NCBI GenBank assembly: GCA_019671005.1
Contig: CM033714.1
Span: 81,025,909-81,089,908 of the forward strand
DNA: 64,000 nucleotides
Direction: 5' to 3'
Source: Hibiscus mutabilis
Taxonomy: Eukaryota > Streptophyta > Magnoliopsida > Malvales > Malvaceae
Part shown: piece by piece, positions 12,086-24,694 of the stretch
How the letters are laid out: each line of letters starts with the position of its first letter
How positions within the stretch are numbered: position 1 is the first letter of the stretch
Position numbers and translations under genes: made by a program
The notes under the pieces: model-generated
The model's database searches: none
What the model was told of the DNA's origin: nothing
What the model saw: the letters and a program-made list of their open reading frames with translations, nothing else

Positions 12086-13196
12086 GTGGGAAACTTCGTA
12101 ATTTTTAGTCGCTACGCTATCCCAATGCCATACTCAAATTTGTTGCCCCACCTCGTGAAAAATCACCTTTTGATGTTGGTTCCGCCAAAATTTTATAAGT
12201 CTTTTTATGGCATCAGAAATTCTTGTGGTTACTACTCTAGAGATTCCAGTCACTTTGTAGAAGATTGTATGGTTTTGAAACACATAGCTAGTGGTATCAT
12301 TAGGAATGAACATTTATGTTTTGAGAACGGAGAATCCTGATTCTGTAAAAGATAATCATTTGCTAGAAGAATTGAAATAAAAGAGTAAAGGGTAGAATCT
12401 GCAACAATCTTTTATGGGTAATTCACTGCTATTCGGGGTCTACCAGAATTAGAGTAATGTTTTGACATATACCTCTTCAACGTTTCCTTTACTGAAGAAT
12501 ACTCCAAATTCAAATGCTCAAGAGGCTCATGTCACTGAAAAATCAAAGACTAAACTGTATCTCATTCATGTTTCCTATAATGAGTTGTACTTCAAATTGC
12601 TCGAAGCTTCACTGCATTATTTGAAACCTTCAAAGCCCCATCTTCCAAGTTGTTACAACATTAGGAATCATTGTGAGTATCATAATGGAGTTCATGATCA
12701 TGCCATTGAAGATTATTACACTTTCAAGCGGCAAGTTCAAAACTTTATAAACTAGGGGACTTTGGAAGTTGACACTGAAGATCAATCCATTAAGATTTGT
12801 AACCCAAGAGGTAGTCACCTAATTGGAGTCAATGCAATTGGATTGCATGGAAGTCAAGTGCCGAAAGGTGTCAAGAAAATAAAAAGAATGAAGAGCAAGG
12901 TGAAATTAATTAGGAATCAGCAGCTGACAACGAAGAAACCTCGAATAGACATGCCCATTAAAAACTTCAACACATCCAACCAACATCTTGTAAAGTATAG
13001 CTCATTTAATTGTCGGCTAGAAGAAGCTGTTAATTTCCACATGCAAATGATTGAACATTCTATGGGAAAGAACAAGCAATTGATTAAAGAAACAAGGAAA
13101 CTCATAGGCATGATGGTCTTAATTCAAGATTCGATGAGAACATCAGAACATAAGCAAGAAGGGGCGTGTCTTTGTATTGGTAAAGGAAATAAATGA
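12086..13196 (+). pseudogene. Tat/Ogre-type gag remnant, copy B
   Basis: This is the duplicate of the copy A gag remnant, with the same three open stretches (12086-12340, 12462-12755, 12762-13196) and the same TAG at 12753-12755 in otherwise continuous frame. A one-base difference in the first stretch opens its N-terminal side by a further 20 or so codons relative to copy A. The sharing of the nonsense codon shows that gag was already broken before the duplication. No downstream protease or polymerase domain is present; 170 bases later the sequence is interrupted by an LTR with target site GGAAG. Confidence 0.65.
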
Positions 13197-15248
13197 AGAA
13201 TTGTTGATAGAATTGGAGTGACTGAAATTCACTAAAGTTTTCCTTGAATAAAGATTGGCAGTTGTACCATAGGAGATCTGCCTGTAATTTTAGGAACGTT
13301 ACAGAATAATACCCTGAACCATCTCAATCGCTTTTGCCCGCAAGCATTGGGGGTCCTTTGTAAGGGAAGTGTAACACCTCGAAAAATGGGTTAGAAGATT
13401 CGGGTGAATTATTAGAATCGAGTTAGAATTTTTGGTTAGGCTTTAGCTAATTAGTTAATTCCGAAAAATAATTTGGGTAGTTAAATTGATTTTCGATAAA
13501 TTTATCGTGACAAGTATTTGTAAAAAATATATTTAATGAATTTAATAAAGGATAAAGTTTAGTTTGGGTAATTTTAAATGGGTTGTTTTAATATTAATTA
13601 AATGATGATTATTTTGCAAAAAGTTATAAAATATTAATAATGACAATTTTATAAAAAGGGACTAAAATAGTATTTTAATGGAATTATTAGATTAAGTAAA
13701 AGAAATATCTTTTCCCACTTGTTTTTAACAAAAAGAGGTTGACGGTGATAATTCTAGAAGATGAAAAAAAACATTTCTAATGTTTCTCTCAATTTTCTCT
13801 CATTTTCTTCCAAACAAAACTTAGGGATTTATTGATTCCTTTATTATTTCTACTTCAATTTCTTCTCCATTTGTTTCTAAACAATTATGGATTAAGGATT
13901 TTGATTTCTACGTCATCTCCACTATTTTTATTGTTGGAAATCAAGAGGGGAGTTTATCTTCAAGTTGGTTTTTCATCAAGCAAGGTGAGAAAATGTTCTT
14001 TAATGATTTTTCTACATGATTTTGATTCTTAATCTATGATTTCTCGTGCTTTGGGATAATTAAAACAAATTTCTAATGGAATTATTGAATTCTAATGGAT
14101 TTTCTCATAAATCTTGATTAGATTATAGTAATATAACGATTCTATGGAATTCTAATGTTTTGTGCATGGGTAATAATAATCTAAAATTGATTTTGTAATT
14201 TAATTCCCGAAATTAATCTAATTGGTTGAATTTAGATTTGAGTTCTTAGAACGTGGTATTTGATGGAGTGTTGATTGATTTTTTGGATCTCACATTTGAG
14301 TGAACCGATTGTGTTAGATGATTTGCACATAAAGAAATAAATAGGGGAAAGAACCGAATTTCGTACAGGGGATATGGTGCGGCAACGATCCTTTTAATGA
14401 TCTTTATTTACGATGTGGGCTGCTGCCTTTCCCACACATTTGTATATGTGTAGTTTGGTTTAAAAAAAAAAAAGAAATTGTAAGGGGAAATGGGAGCTGT
14501 GGTGTGTGCGCCGAAAATTAAAAAGGGAGGGAGTTATTTGTTCCAAAGCAATGCGTGAACAGGGGAAATAGAAGGATTTGAAGCGAAATGAAAAAGAACA
14601 GGGTCTTTTCGTGTATGGTTATTCGAATAATAAGGGTTGAAAGTTGTGGGTATTTAATTAAGTTGTAATTTTAGTGTGGTCTAATTTATATTGATCTTTG
14701 TATTTTCTTGTTGAAGATGGCAAGTGTTCGGACGTTTTTTGATTAGGCGTCGGCGTTGAGATGCTGGCACCAAAGAGATAGCAAGTTGGTGAGTGTAAAT
14801 ATAAGTTGGTTCTTCAAATAAAGTTTGAACTAAGGTTTGAGAGTTTGGTTATAGCCTAGCAAGCTTAACTAAGCTCGGAAGTAAGTTTTTCCTATTTTCG
14901 TTTTTGAATATCGGTTTGTTATGAGACTTGGTTTACATGTTTTAGTTTAAAAGCATGTTTGATTTACTTACTGTTATATGCATCGTTCTGTTTATCAAAG
15001 TATATGGATGCCTATGAGCATTGCGATTTGTTCCTAGAAGGTATGTGTTGTTTCCCTTGGCAATTTGGTTTTGCATATGAAATAGTTTTGTGAAATGCAT
15101 TGAAAAACAATAAGTAAATGTATTTGAAAATGATATATTGGCTATGTGACGTAATGAGAAACTATCGGATATAATTGGCATGTCATAGGGTTTAAAGTGC
15201 ACTATAATATAAATTTGATCGCACCACGGTCCTTGAGGAAAGCAGTTT

Positions 15249-16775
15249 TGTAACACCAAAAAATTACGCCCAAATTGTAAACCCTAGATTCAAAATATCT
15301 CTAATTTAAAAACCTAATTTTGAAAACCCTAATTTTTGGTGATTTATTTTTTTTGAAACTTTTGAATTCAAGATTAAATCTTAGAAATATGGATTTTGAG
15401 GGCCAATACGAGATTTTAGAGAATTTAGGATTTTCCATAAATGCTAAGAAGTCTGGTGCCTTTTTGTGAACCATAAGAAGTTTAAGGGCTGACTTCATAA
15501 ATAACCATTTCTTTATAAATTGAATTCTAATTCTCGTAGGTTTCCTACTCAAGCTGTGTCTTTTCTTTTGAAATTGTTTATTTATTTTATTATTAGTACT
15601 ATATATATAAATTCACGGCTAAATGAATGAAAATCCATTTAAAAGAACCGAACTCTCCATGAACCCTATATAAGCCGTTATCCTCCCAAACCCTAAATTT
15701 TCACTATCTTTATTGCTTCAATCGAGATCCTCTGAACCCCTGCATCATGTTTTCTTTCCCCTTTCTCAATACTATGGATTTCCATGCTACCCACGTCAAA
15801 GCAAGGATTTGAACGTGTTGTATTCAGTATCGCATTGAATCGAATCGCGTATAAAGGATCGTATGATAGTTTAATTGATTCCAAGTTTGTTCAGATGTGT
15901 TTCTTACCATGCTATATAATAATGATTTTTATCGTGTGACATTGTTTTATGTCGTATGCATATTTTTACATGTGATGTGGCATGATGAATTTTTCATGTA
16001 TTTTTACTTGATTTGTGATTTAACAAAACATCGAATTTATCGAATTGTGTTCATCGGATTTATTGAACTATGAAATATCAGATTTATCGTACTATGTGTT
16101 GTGACTAGTAAACATATGGTTTTACATCATTGTCAGCATGGGTTGAGATTGTACGGAGGAAGCAATATTTTTTTACCACACATCGATTGGTGGATGTAGT
16201 GAGGAGTTCTGGGGAACTTCCTCTTCTTTTGGTGTGATGTAGTTGGGTTCATTGCATCGTTTTTATAAGTTAAAACTTTTGTGTTGTGTATCGCCATTTG
16301 TGAATTTAAAGATTTTATCGAAATAATTATGTTTTTGATATTGTGATTTTTTTCTTGCACTTTAGAGACAAAGCTCTTTAGCTTACTCCCCTTGGTTCTT
16401 CTCTTTTAGATATCTCAGAGACATAGGCAACTCGGTACTTTGAGCATCTCATATTTTACTCGGATAATTTATCATCAGTATGAACTTTATTTTAGACTAT
16501 CATATTATTATTATCATTATAATTTTATGTTTTGGGGATTATGTTTCAACATGTATTTACAAACTTTAATTCAAATATTTTATTAAATGATCAGAATATT
16601 TTATAATGTTTGGGATTTTTAAACAATTGTGGTATTTTACGATAATTATGGTTATTTAATAATTATTTTATTTTATTAATTATTTAAAACTAAAATCTAT
16701 TACTTGAGGGAAAATTTTTCAATCGTAACTTCCTAAATTTGGCCTTTTCTTCTAGGCCGAGTTTAGGGGGTTGCA
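15249..16775 (+). mobile_element. Solo LTR (TGTAACACCAAA...GGGGGTTGCA) nested in the larger LTR
   Basis: The 1.5 kb block interrupts the alignment between 13370-18677 and the reverse complement of 37492-43273. It starts TGTAACACC and ends GTTGCA, flanked by AGTTT on the left and GGTTT on the right (4 of 5 bases), consistent with a decayed 5-bp TSD. No open frame is recognised. A plus-strand TATA box lies at 15666-15674. Confidence 0.75.
15666..15674 (+). promoter_or_regulatory. TATA box of the nested solo LTR
   Basis: CTATATAAG lies 417 bases into the LTR and fits a U3/R promoter position. Its activity is inferred only. Confidence 0.45.
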
Positions 16776-18682
16776 GGTTTAACTAGGCTACTAGGACTGT
16801 TGGGTTATCACTTGGGGTATGCGGTTTAACTAGGCAACCCAAGTTGATGGTATCTTGCGGTTTAACTAGGCAAGGTATGAGATTAGGTGGAGATGAGACC
16901 ACCGGGAAATCCATGTATCCGATGTATTTTGATAAAACATATTGTTTTTGTTATAAGGATAGAGACGAGTCTATCCGGGGTCATAATACTTGCTGATATA
17001 TGAGATTTAATGGAAAAACTTTTGTGCATATGGTGATTTATGCATGGTTATTGGAAGCTTTGTTGCATATGGCTATTATGCATGATACGTTTTGAAAATC
17101 GGGAAAATGCTTTGGTTTGATTAAACACGAGACTTGTGAAAAGTATTTTGATGCATATGGTTGTTATGCATGTTATGTTTTCAAAAGGAGTAAGCAAATT
17201 GTGTCGGCTTTACACTTATATCTTACTTTACAATGAAGGCATGATTTATGCCGGAAGATATGATGCTTATGATTTGATCAAGCATGTTTTATTCAATTAC
17301 CTTGAGAATAAAAAGATTGTTATGAAAGCATGAAGTATATGTTTCGAATAAGCATAATTTATTTAAATGCCTTGGAAATGGTGTGTTTGACTTGATTAAA
17401 TAAAGGTTTCTAATATCAGTCTTAATTTTGAAAATGCATTGACATTTTACCCTTTTGAGCGCACTCACTAGGCATTATATGCTTACGCTCTCTTTTCACC
17501 CGTCAATGCAATGAATAAAGCAAGTGCGGGGTTGTGGTCCGAGGCAAGGTGGGATCCCAAGACAAATATATTAAAAGAGTATTTTTACGGGTTTTTCATT
17601 ATTTGTAATAAGGCAATGTGGGTAAAATAATAGGATGGCTTTATTTTATTTAAAGAAATGATAACTTGTTTGATTTTGTATTACATTAGGTGATGGTTGT
17701 AGTTAATGATTAAGATGTTGATATTATTATTTTAATGCTTTTTATACTTGATAGTTATAATCTAATGTTTAAATGGTTTAAATAATATTTGGATTGATTA
17801 CTTGTGTTCAATGAATACTTATGGTCATATGCTTTAATTATTTAATTATTCTTTAAGCCTATGTTGAGGTCTTGACTATTTGGTGCTTATTGGATAATGA
17901 TTTATATTGTTAGGAAGCATGTCTCTAGATTACTTGTATAAATATGAATTGTGTTTAATAATTGGTATGTAATTATTTGAACCTATTTGTTAATGGTTGT
18001 ATAATATTAGACTCTTTTCAATACTGTTTGAGAGTATTTTGGACATGTTCAGCTGGGATTCGAATCCCCAAAATGCATTGGGTGCAGCCTGAGTATCGCA
18101 ATGACGGGTAGTTAATTCGGTTAATGAACTTTACTATGTTCAGATTCTTTGCATTTTGGTCACCGTATGTTGTTGCATCAATTGAATAGACAAATGATGT
18201 CCGTTTGACCTGAAATTTTGCAAGCATGCTTTAAATGTATCTAATTGTCGAATGAAGCTTTTATAAACGTGTTGGTCCCTATATTTTGACAGTTTTATGA
18301 TTTAGTCCTTAATTTCATAATTTGCTAAATTGGATGCTTATTATTATTTGTTGGAGCTAAAATTTGACACATTATCATGAAATATGATTAATTAAGCATG
18401 GGTAACTTGAAAATGATATAAGTCCTTGTAATTATTCAGATTTTCAATTAGGTCCCTAAAGTACTCATTTTGCAATTGAGCGCCTTATCGATGTTCGAAT
18501 CGAATGAAAATTGAGCCGCTACTTGTATGCACACCTTAAGTCTTAATTATGCATCTAGACAAGTTAAAAGAAAAAATGTATTGTAATTCGAGTAAGATAG
18601 TTCAGGTTTGATTCGACAAACCTAATATGATCTTCTTGGTTCAGGTTTAACGACTAGGCCAGGTCAAAGGGGTTACAGGAAG

Positions 18683-19899
18683 CTATTTCAGTTTATTTGT
18701 TTATGATGCTTGTCTCCTACATAATTTTTTTCTTCAAATGACAAACATTTTACATTCTCTGATTCTTTTAATATTTCATTTATTCTTTGTCATGAGTTAG
18801 TTTTTTTCTCCTATACATATATGTATATATCTTCACTATCATTTTTATCAGGTCCCTGAATATTAGCCGCAAGAGTGATCATGAATCAAATTTAGAGATC
18901 AACTTCAGAAATGTGACTCTTTTCTAATTTATTTAGGCCAATGGGAAGACATTAATGACTGTTCAGGAATCACGGGAAAATCCCAAATACAAACTCTGAG
19001 TGAATTTTCCTCTCGGGAAGTGTTGACTTAGGTCCTTGAATGAAGTGATAACCCGAAAACATCTACCACCTGAAGACTATTTTTCTTCGAAGATATATGT
19101 ATATGGGAGGAAATTTGGCATTCCTTCATCTCCTTTCACAAAGAAAGAAAATAAGAAAATCTATCATTTGTTGTCCCACTTTGAGCTAGATAGTTTTCTT
19201 TCGATTCACCCCAAACCAAGGATCACCCCACACTGGGGGCAAAGAGGATGAAAGTTTGTTTGCAAGTGAAAAATATTTTGTTTTAATCATTCTATGATAG
19301 TAATGCCTTGTGAATTAGAGGGCAAGAAAAAGGTGAATACCTTGAGTACAAGAGCAAGAAAGACATGTAGAATGAAGATGAATATTCCAAATCAAGTCCA
19401 AAAAAAAAAGAAAAAAGAGGAGAATAAGAAAAAAACAGTGGAAAGTTTGTGGTCAAAGAGTCAACTGAATCAAGTTGAAAATTGATGACATGAAAGTTGA
19501 AGCAATTGAAAGAGAACGCACTAAGATGAAAAAAGTGCAAGGAAAAGCAAGAGACAAATATGAGATCTTCCGTTCAAATAAATCTCTATCTAAAGGAGCC
19601 ATGGAGGATTGATCATTTCTGAATTCAAGGAAAGGAAATGAACTCTAGGGTGAAAACTCAAAAAATGGGCAGTCTAGAGTGATCCAAAAAACAAAAAAGG
19701 AAAAAAAGAGAAAAATTACTTTGGTTGAGCATATTCAGATTAAGGAGTGTAGAAATAAGATTTCACATGGAAGAAATGATCTTTGGTTTCATCACCCTTA
19801 AACACTTATTTGAGCCTATACAAGCTTTCTTTCATAGCCGTGAGCCACAACCTACATTACAAGTCTCAAAAAACCATTTTGATCATATACGAGTATTGG
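18683..19899 (+). mobile_element. Internal (3' untranslated) block 1 of the Tat-type host
   Basis: This is host sequence between two inserted LTRs. It joins logically to 34506-35583 and 43274-45797 once the insertions are removed. It carries short low-complexity lysine-rich frames but no conserved domain. A hairpin with the GTGAAAACTC loop motif lies at 19642-19680, the same motif as at 43274-43452, which ties the blocks together. Confidence 0.6.
19642..19680 (+). repeat. Hairpin with GTGAAAAC loop, stem ACTCTAG/CTAGAGT
   Basis: Seven perfect stem pairs enclose a loop that starts GGTGAAAACTC and ends near GGGCA, as in the hairpin cluster at 43274-43452 but with a different stem sequence. Confidence 0.6.
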
Positions 19900-20304
19900 A
19901 GTAATGTAACACCCTCTTTCCAGCCTGGTAGAAAACCGAGTCGAAAAGTATTATTGGAAGGCATATTCGGAAATCAAAAACTTAATTGAAGTTCGCAACT
20001 TATTTGAAATGTCTTATTAATCTCATTTACGACTTATCAAACTAATTTATTAATAGCTTGCTAAATTTGGGGTCAATTTTAAACTTTCTCAAACTTAGGG
20101 ACTAAATTGTAAATTTTACAAGTTAAGGGTCCTTAACTAAAATTCATGTTATTAATATGAAATATATCCTTCCAATTATTAGCCTGTGAAATCTCATTAC
20201 AAACAAAGGTCATTTACCTATCCAATTAGACCATACAATTTTTGGTGACCATTTTGTAATCAAGGCAAAACTGTGTTTTATCTCTTTTAACAGAATTAAC
20301 TGCC

Positions 20305-20590
20305 ACTGTACCGATACACTTAGGGCTGTATCGATACGTTAAGAAAAATTTTCAAATTCTAGATTCAAGGGTAACAAGCCCGTATCGATACAGCTAAGCC
20401 TGTATCGATATATGTTGACCCGTTTCGATACACCCTAAGGTCGTATCGATACAATTTATTTCCCAGACCTCACTGCCAAGATCTATATCGATACACCCCT
20501 TAGTGTATTGATACGCCTTGTTTTACCAAGTCCAATTATGCAAGGCTGTATCAATACAGCTTGACTTGTATCGACACGCCTATACTGTAA
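20305..20590 (+). repeat. Cluster of GTATCGATAC palindromes, left part
   Basis: About nine copies of a 10-12 base palindrome (TGTATCGATACA and one-base variants such as GTACCGATAC, GTATCAATAC) occur, paired at spacings of roughly 15-25 bases and alternating with GGGCTGTATCG / CCTAAGG words. Two more pairs lie in the right part of the same LTR. Confidence 0.75.
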
Positions 20591-22328
20591 TGACAGATTT
20601 TAGCGGGTTTTTATTAGAATTAACAAATTAATCTATGTCCAAATGCAATGAAATTTTACCAGAAAGTTTTTAATCAACATTTCTAATGCATACAAAATTT
20701 TAGAGCGATTCGAATCCGTTTACTACATTTTCACCTTTTAGTACCTTTAAGCCAATTTAACTAGTTTTAGTATTTTACAACCATACCAAAATGCACATCT
20801 ACCCCCTTAGACACATTTAGGCCATTACACACACATCAAAATAGACAAATATAACATGTCTAAGCCTTATGCCACCTTACTAGGAGTTCAAGACAAAATG
20901 TAAGCATACATGGGGTTGATGAGAGTGACTTGCAACTTCAACCACATGATCGAAGCTCGAATTCCTTTAAGATCCTAAAATGCATGAGACACACAAATGT
21001 TAGGCTTACAAAGCCTAGTGGGGTAGTTATAAAAAATGCACAATAAGTTCTTTAATGTCATGAATGACATATAAGCATACTTGAATGACATGTATACACC
21101 ATTAATCATATAAAGATCATACATCAAAGCCAAGTGCTATATTTTCGTATATCAAATGTAAAGCACAATTACATACCATCTCCTTGGACATCGTAACCAA
21201 TGGATACGCGGATTCCCATGTACGCCACACATATCGAAAATAGGCTTTAGCCTTGAGATGTAGATCCGGGGTCCCTTACACAATCCAATCTTTTCTCCCC
21301 ACATATAGGTCGTAGCCCGGATCGTAGTCCAATCCCTTACATAGTGAGCTCAAATAACCCTATGGCATACCAATTGTATCCAAATTCCACGAGTGTCCAA
21401 GGTTACACATATCACCATGAAGCTTACCTTTGTGCCCTTAGGCTGTATCATATCGGATTGCAAATTGAGCCTTGGCTCTAAATCATATATCGTGTCATTT
21501 TTGCATATATTAATTTCCACATGTATCAGTGTTAACATTAAGCAAATTTCACATATATCATATAATGATTAAGTCATGGCATATCGTAATGCATCAAAGC
21601 AATAGGATGGCCTTACCATACTTACCATATGGAGTTCATATCTTGTAGGCTCTACTTGAGCTACTCAAATGAAGACACAACTTAATCACAAAACAAATGC
21701 AACCGGGATGGCACGTATCCGATCCCGAGACACAACTACACTCACCTAGTACTCAGAGGCTTCAAGGTTCTCGGATAGCGATCCCCTTATCGTTGGAAGT
21801 GCTCGGTGATAAAGATGGTGAAGATGGCTTGTCTTCCACCACTTGAGCTAGTTCAAAAATTAGAGTCAAAACTAATGATTCATAAACGTTTTTCAAGCTT
21901 ACCAAAGCTCGTAGACAACATTGAAACAAAGAAATTGGCTTTCTAACACATGGGCTTAGCTTGAACATTCAAGACTTAAATATCAAAATTAAACTCTAAG
22001 GGTTGATGGAATCATCAAATTGAAATAGAGGGTCTACTTACCTAATTACCAGTTTTCAATTGGTGTATTGAAATCACACAAGGGTCAAAGATCATATTGA
22101 GGTGTTTGCTTGAGCTTATGGAGTAAGATGACAATGGAGGTGTGTGCCTGGTTTCATCAATCAAAGGTTGAGTTTGGTTTCAGATATTCAAACAAGAAGA
22201 AAGATCTTTTCCTTATTTATTTTAAGAAACTACACTCACTAATCATTTCTCACCTTCCTAAGGGCCAATAAGAAGGTTTCCCTTAGGCAATGGTTTGCTT
22301 AAACTATTGATTAACACTATTTTGTTAT

Positions 22329-23831
22329 TGTTGCGTGTAATAAGTGCTACGCAAATGTGCAAGTATACACGTCGCAAGTTATAGTATAAAAGATATCGTC
22401 TCCACAGGGATTGGTGCTACTTCAAGAATCTAGTCTCTTGCATTGTAAAAATAAAAACACAAATAAAAGATTATAGAAGTTTAACTAATCTAGAAAGCAA
22501 ATAAGTAAAAGAAAAGATGAATTCAATTGAGAGAGATAGGCCAGGTTATCGTGAGTTGAGGTGTGATAGCCGATTGGATCGTCTTGGTAAAAGAGTGCAC
22601 GGGCAACTCAGTTGCCGTGGCAACTTGCACAACGGGGTTGCCTTGGCAACTAATCGATGGTTGCCTGGGCAACTACTTGGGCGTCTGGGCAGCAACTTCA
22701 AGGTTCGGCGGAGCGTTCTTCAATGGTTTCTTCTTATCCCTAAGTCGAAACTCTAGCTACTTGTGCATGCCTTGATAATACATCCCTGCGTGAATCAAGG
22801 GTGAACAACAACCAATCTTGCGCTCCTCTTAGCCGTTGAAATCCTTAACTTATTCCTAAGTCGGATTAATCTTCACCATCATTGGATTGAATAAAGATCA
22901 TATTCATTCGTTTCTTGAATCTAACTCTCTCGATATTAGATAAATGGATAAAATCACGAGATCCTCTCCCAATTCACTCGCAAACAATAATAAGAACCAA
23001 GAATGAATAAACCTTGAAATAGAAAAGTGCAAACTCTTATTACCTAAACAAAAACCAATAGTTTCTCACAACCACAAAACACAATAACCATAGCCAAGTA
23101 AATTTAGTTCATGGCTAGGTTCCAAAGAAACACAAGATAAACAATCCCTAGCATGAACCCAATCGAACAAGGAAGAAAAGATGAAGCTTGTCGAAAATTC
23201 ACCTTGCTTCCTCTCTTGGTCTTGTCGAAATTTGCCCTAATGCTCTCCCTTCAAGTAGTCGAAATCTCCTTGCTATTTATAGGGCTAGGCCAAAGTCCTT
23301 CTTTGAGGAGGAGTTTGAGTTGGAATTAAATTATCTTTAAAGAATATAATTCTTTATTATAATTTTATTCTTATTAGAACTTCTCCTATCTTCTTGGAAT
23401 TTAATTCTTCTTTAATCTCTGCATGGCAATCAAATTCCTTTGGGCTTGGGCCTTGCTCCATGTCATCTTGGGCTTTTAAAGTCATTAATTTCGACATCCC
23501 TATTGCATTTTCTCTTTGTCGACAATTGCCATGGCATCTGGCTCGGCGTCTCCTTCATGCATTGCCCGCAACTAGCTCGGCATATCCTTCATGCATTGCC
23601 ACAACAACTAGCTCGGCATTGCTTTGGCAAGTGATCCTGCACATACACACACAAAGCACACCAAAGCAGCATCTTTTCCACAAAAACTACCAAGTTATGT
23701 AATCAAGCTCAACGATGGAAGGAAACATAGATTAATGCATGAATGGCTAACTATGCAACTAATATGAGCCTAAGTCTAACAATAATATGAGTAAAAAGGG
23801 TAAGAAAAATAGTACTTTTGAACACTTATCA
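22329..23831 (-). repeat. Athila 3' LTR
   Basis: In element orientation it starts TGATAAGTGTTCA and ends CACGCAACA. It is preceded by the polypurine tract. A TATA box (CTATAAATAG in element orientation) lies at about 23273-23282. It carries the micro-palindromes at 22600-22680 and 23527-23610, two of which are eroded relative to the 5' LTR. Confidence 0.92.
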
Positions 23832-23869
23832 CACCCCCAAACTCGAACTATTGCTTGTCCTCAAGCAAT
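23832..23869 (-). promoter_or_regulatory. Polypurine tract and adjoining hairpin at the 3' LTR
   Basis: In element orientation GAGTTTGGGGGTG ends exactly at the 3' LTR, the normal site for plus-strand priming. It is preceded by an ATTGCTTG-AGGA-CAAGCAAT hairpin (8-bp stem, 23850-23869). Confidence 0.8.
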
Positions 23870-24117
23870 GCAAACTCATAATTACCTGTCAAGACTTCAA
23901 TTTTCACAAACTCAGCTTTGAACTTGATTTCAATTCTCTCAAACAAGGGCACAAAGTATGATTGGCTTTTTATTTTTCAAAAAACTGAGGAATTACTCGG
24001 AATCAAACTATAATGCTTGTGAGTGTGTGCGGAGTTGTGTGCAAGTTGATTTTTCGGATCCTATGCAAACAATAGGTTTTCAAATTACTTTATTGGGTTC
24101 TTTTTAACATGTTTTAG

Positions 24118-24304
24118 CTAGAGCTCGTTTTGGGCACCTCTAGTGTTTTGTTTTTTTTTTAGTTTTCTTAAGTTAATTTAATCGACTAGAGCCGGTTTCG
24201 GGCACCTCTAGTTAAAAATTTAACACATCCTAGAGCTAGTTTCGGGCACCTCTAGTGGTCAATTTTTTTAGCACATGCTAGAGCCAATTTCGGGCACCTC
24301 TAGC
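24118..24304 (-). repeat. Four CTAGAG...CTCTAG hairpin units in the Athila 3' region
   Basis: Units at 24118-24143, 24185-24212, 24230-24255 and 24277-24304 share the core GTTTCGGGCACCTCTAG (or TTTTGGG in the first, ATTTCGGG in the last), each bounded by CTAGAG and CTCTAG. The outer pair varies in a compensated way in two units (A/T in the second, G/C in the fourth). Confidence 0.75.
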
Positions 24305-24610
24305 ATTCATCCAATTTTTATTCTAATCCCCCAATTTGTTAATTATCAACCTAAGTTCACTAGAATTCCTTAAATCAATCAAACCACAACAGTGTTTTAT
24401 CAAATTTAGCATCATAGTAAAATTCTAAGTTTTTCCATGGTTATCCTAGAATAAAAATTCTATCAGTTAAGTGCATTGGCAAAGTCATCATTGAATATTC
24501 ATCAAATCTAAGCAATTCTTGTTCCAATTAAAGGCATGGCAAGCAATTTATGTATCCTAAATGTAATACTTAAGTGAATGTAACTAAACATGGTAACTAC
24601 TAATAACAAT

Positions 24611-24646
24611 CCCCCTCAAACTCGAGTGAAGCATTGTCCTCAATGC
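24611..24646 (-). promoter_or_regulatory. Second polypurine tract with adjoining hairpin
   Basis: In element orientation a GCATTG-AGGA-CAATGC hairpin (24631-24646) is followed by GAGTTTGAGGGGG (24611-24623). This parallels the terminal polypurine tract 0.8 kb away. Confidence 0.6.
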
Positions 24647-24694
24647 ATGCATAAAAATACCGAAAAAAATAAAAATAAAAATGCATACGAGGAC

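Larger units (their letters stand above)
8191..14844 (+). repeat. Copy B of the 6.65 kb direct tandem duplication
   Basis: It matches 205-6868 along its entire length. At 14844, where copy A is cut, this copy continues into the rest of the 3.8 kb LTR, so copy B retains the original right-hand context. Its left end begins inside the Tat LTR tail. Confidence 0.9.
13370..18677 (+). mobile_element. Solo LTR of a 3.8 kb LTR family (TGTAACACC...GGGGTTACA), interrupted
   Basis: It starts TGTAACACC and ends GGGGTTACA, and is flanked by a perfect 5-bp duplication GGAAG (13365-13369 and 18678-18682). Removing the inner solo LTR at 15249-16775 leaves about 3.8 kb. The same family occurs in reverse orientation at 37492-43273, where an adjacent tRNA-iMet primer site confirms that it is an LTR. 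Long LTRs of this kind with an iMet primer site are typical of Tekay/Del chromoviruses (inference). No internal region is present, so the element was lost by LTR-LTR recombination. Confidence 0.85.

Noticed and set aside
14942..15259. 105-codon minus-strand open frame
   Set aside because: It lies inside a non-coding LTR and runs into the nested solo LTR; the inverted copy of the LTR does not keep it open.
20305..20590. CRISPR-like array
   Set aside because: Repeats are short palindromes with variable spacing in a plant LTR; there are no uniform spacers or cas genes.
22517..22775. Overlapping plus-strand open frames in the Athila LTR
   Set aside because: They lie within the LTR, differ between the two LTR copies, and have no domain.
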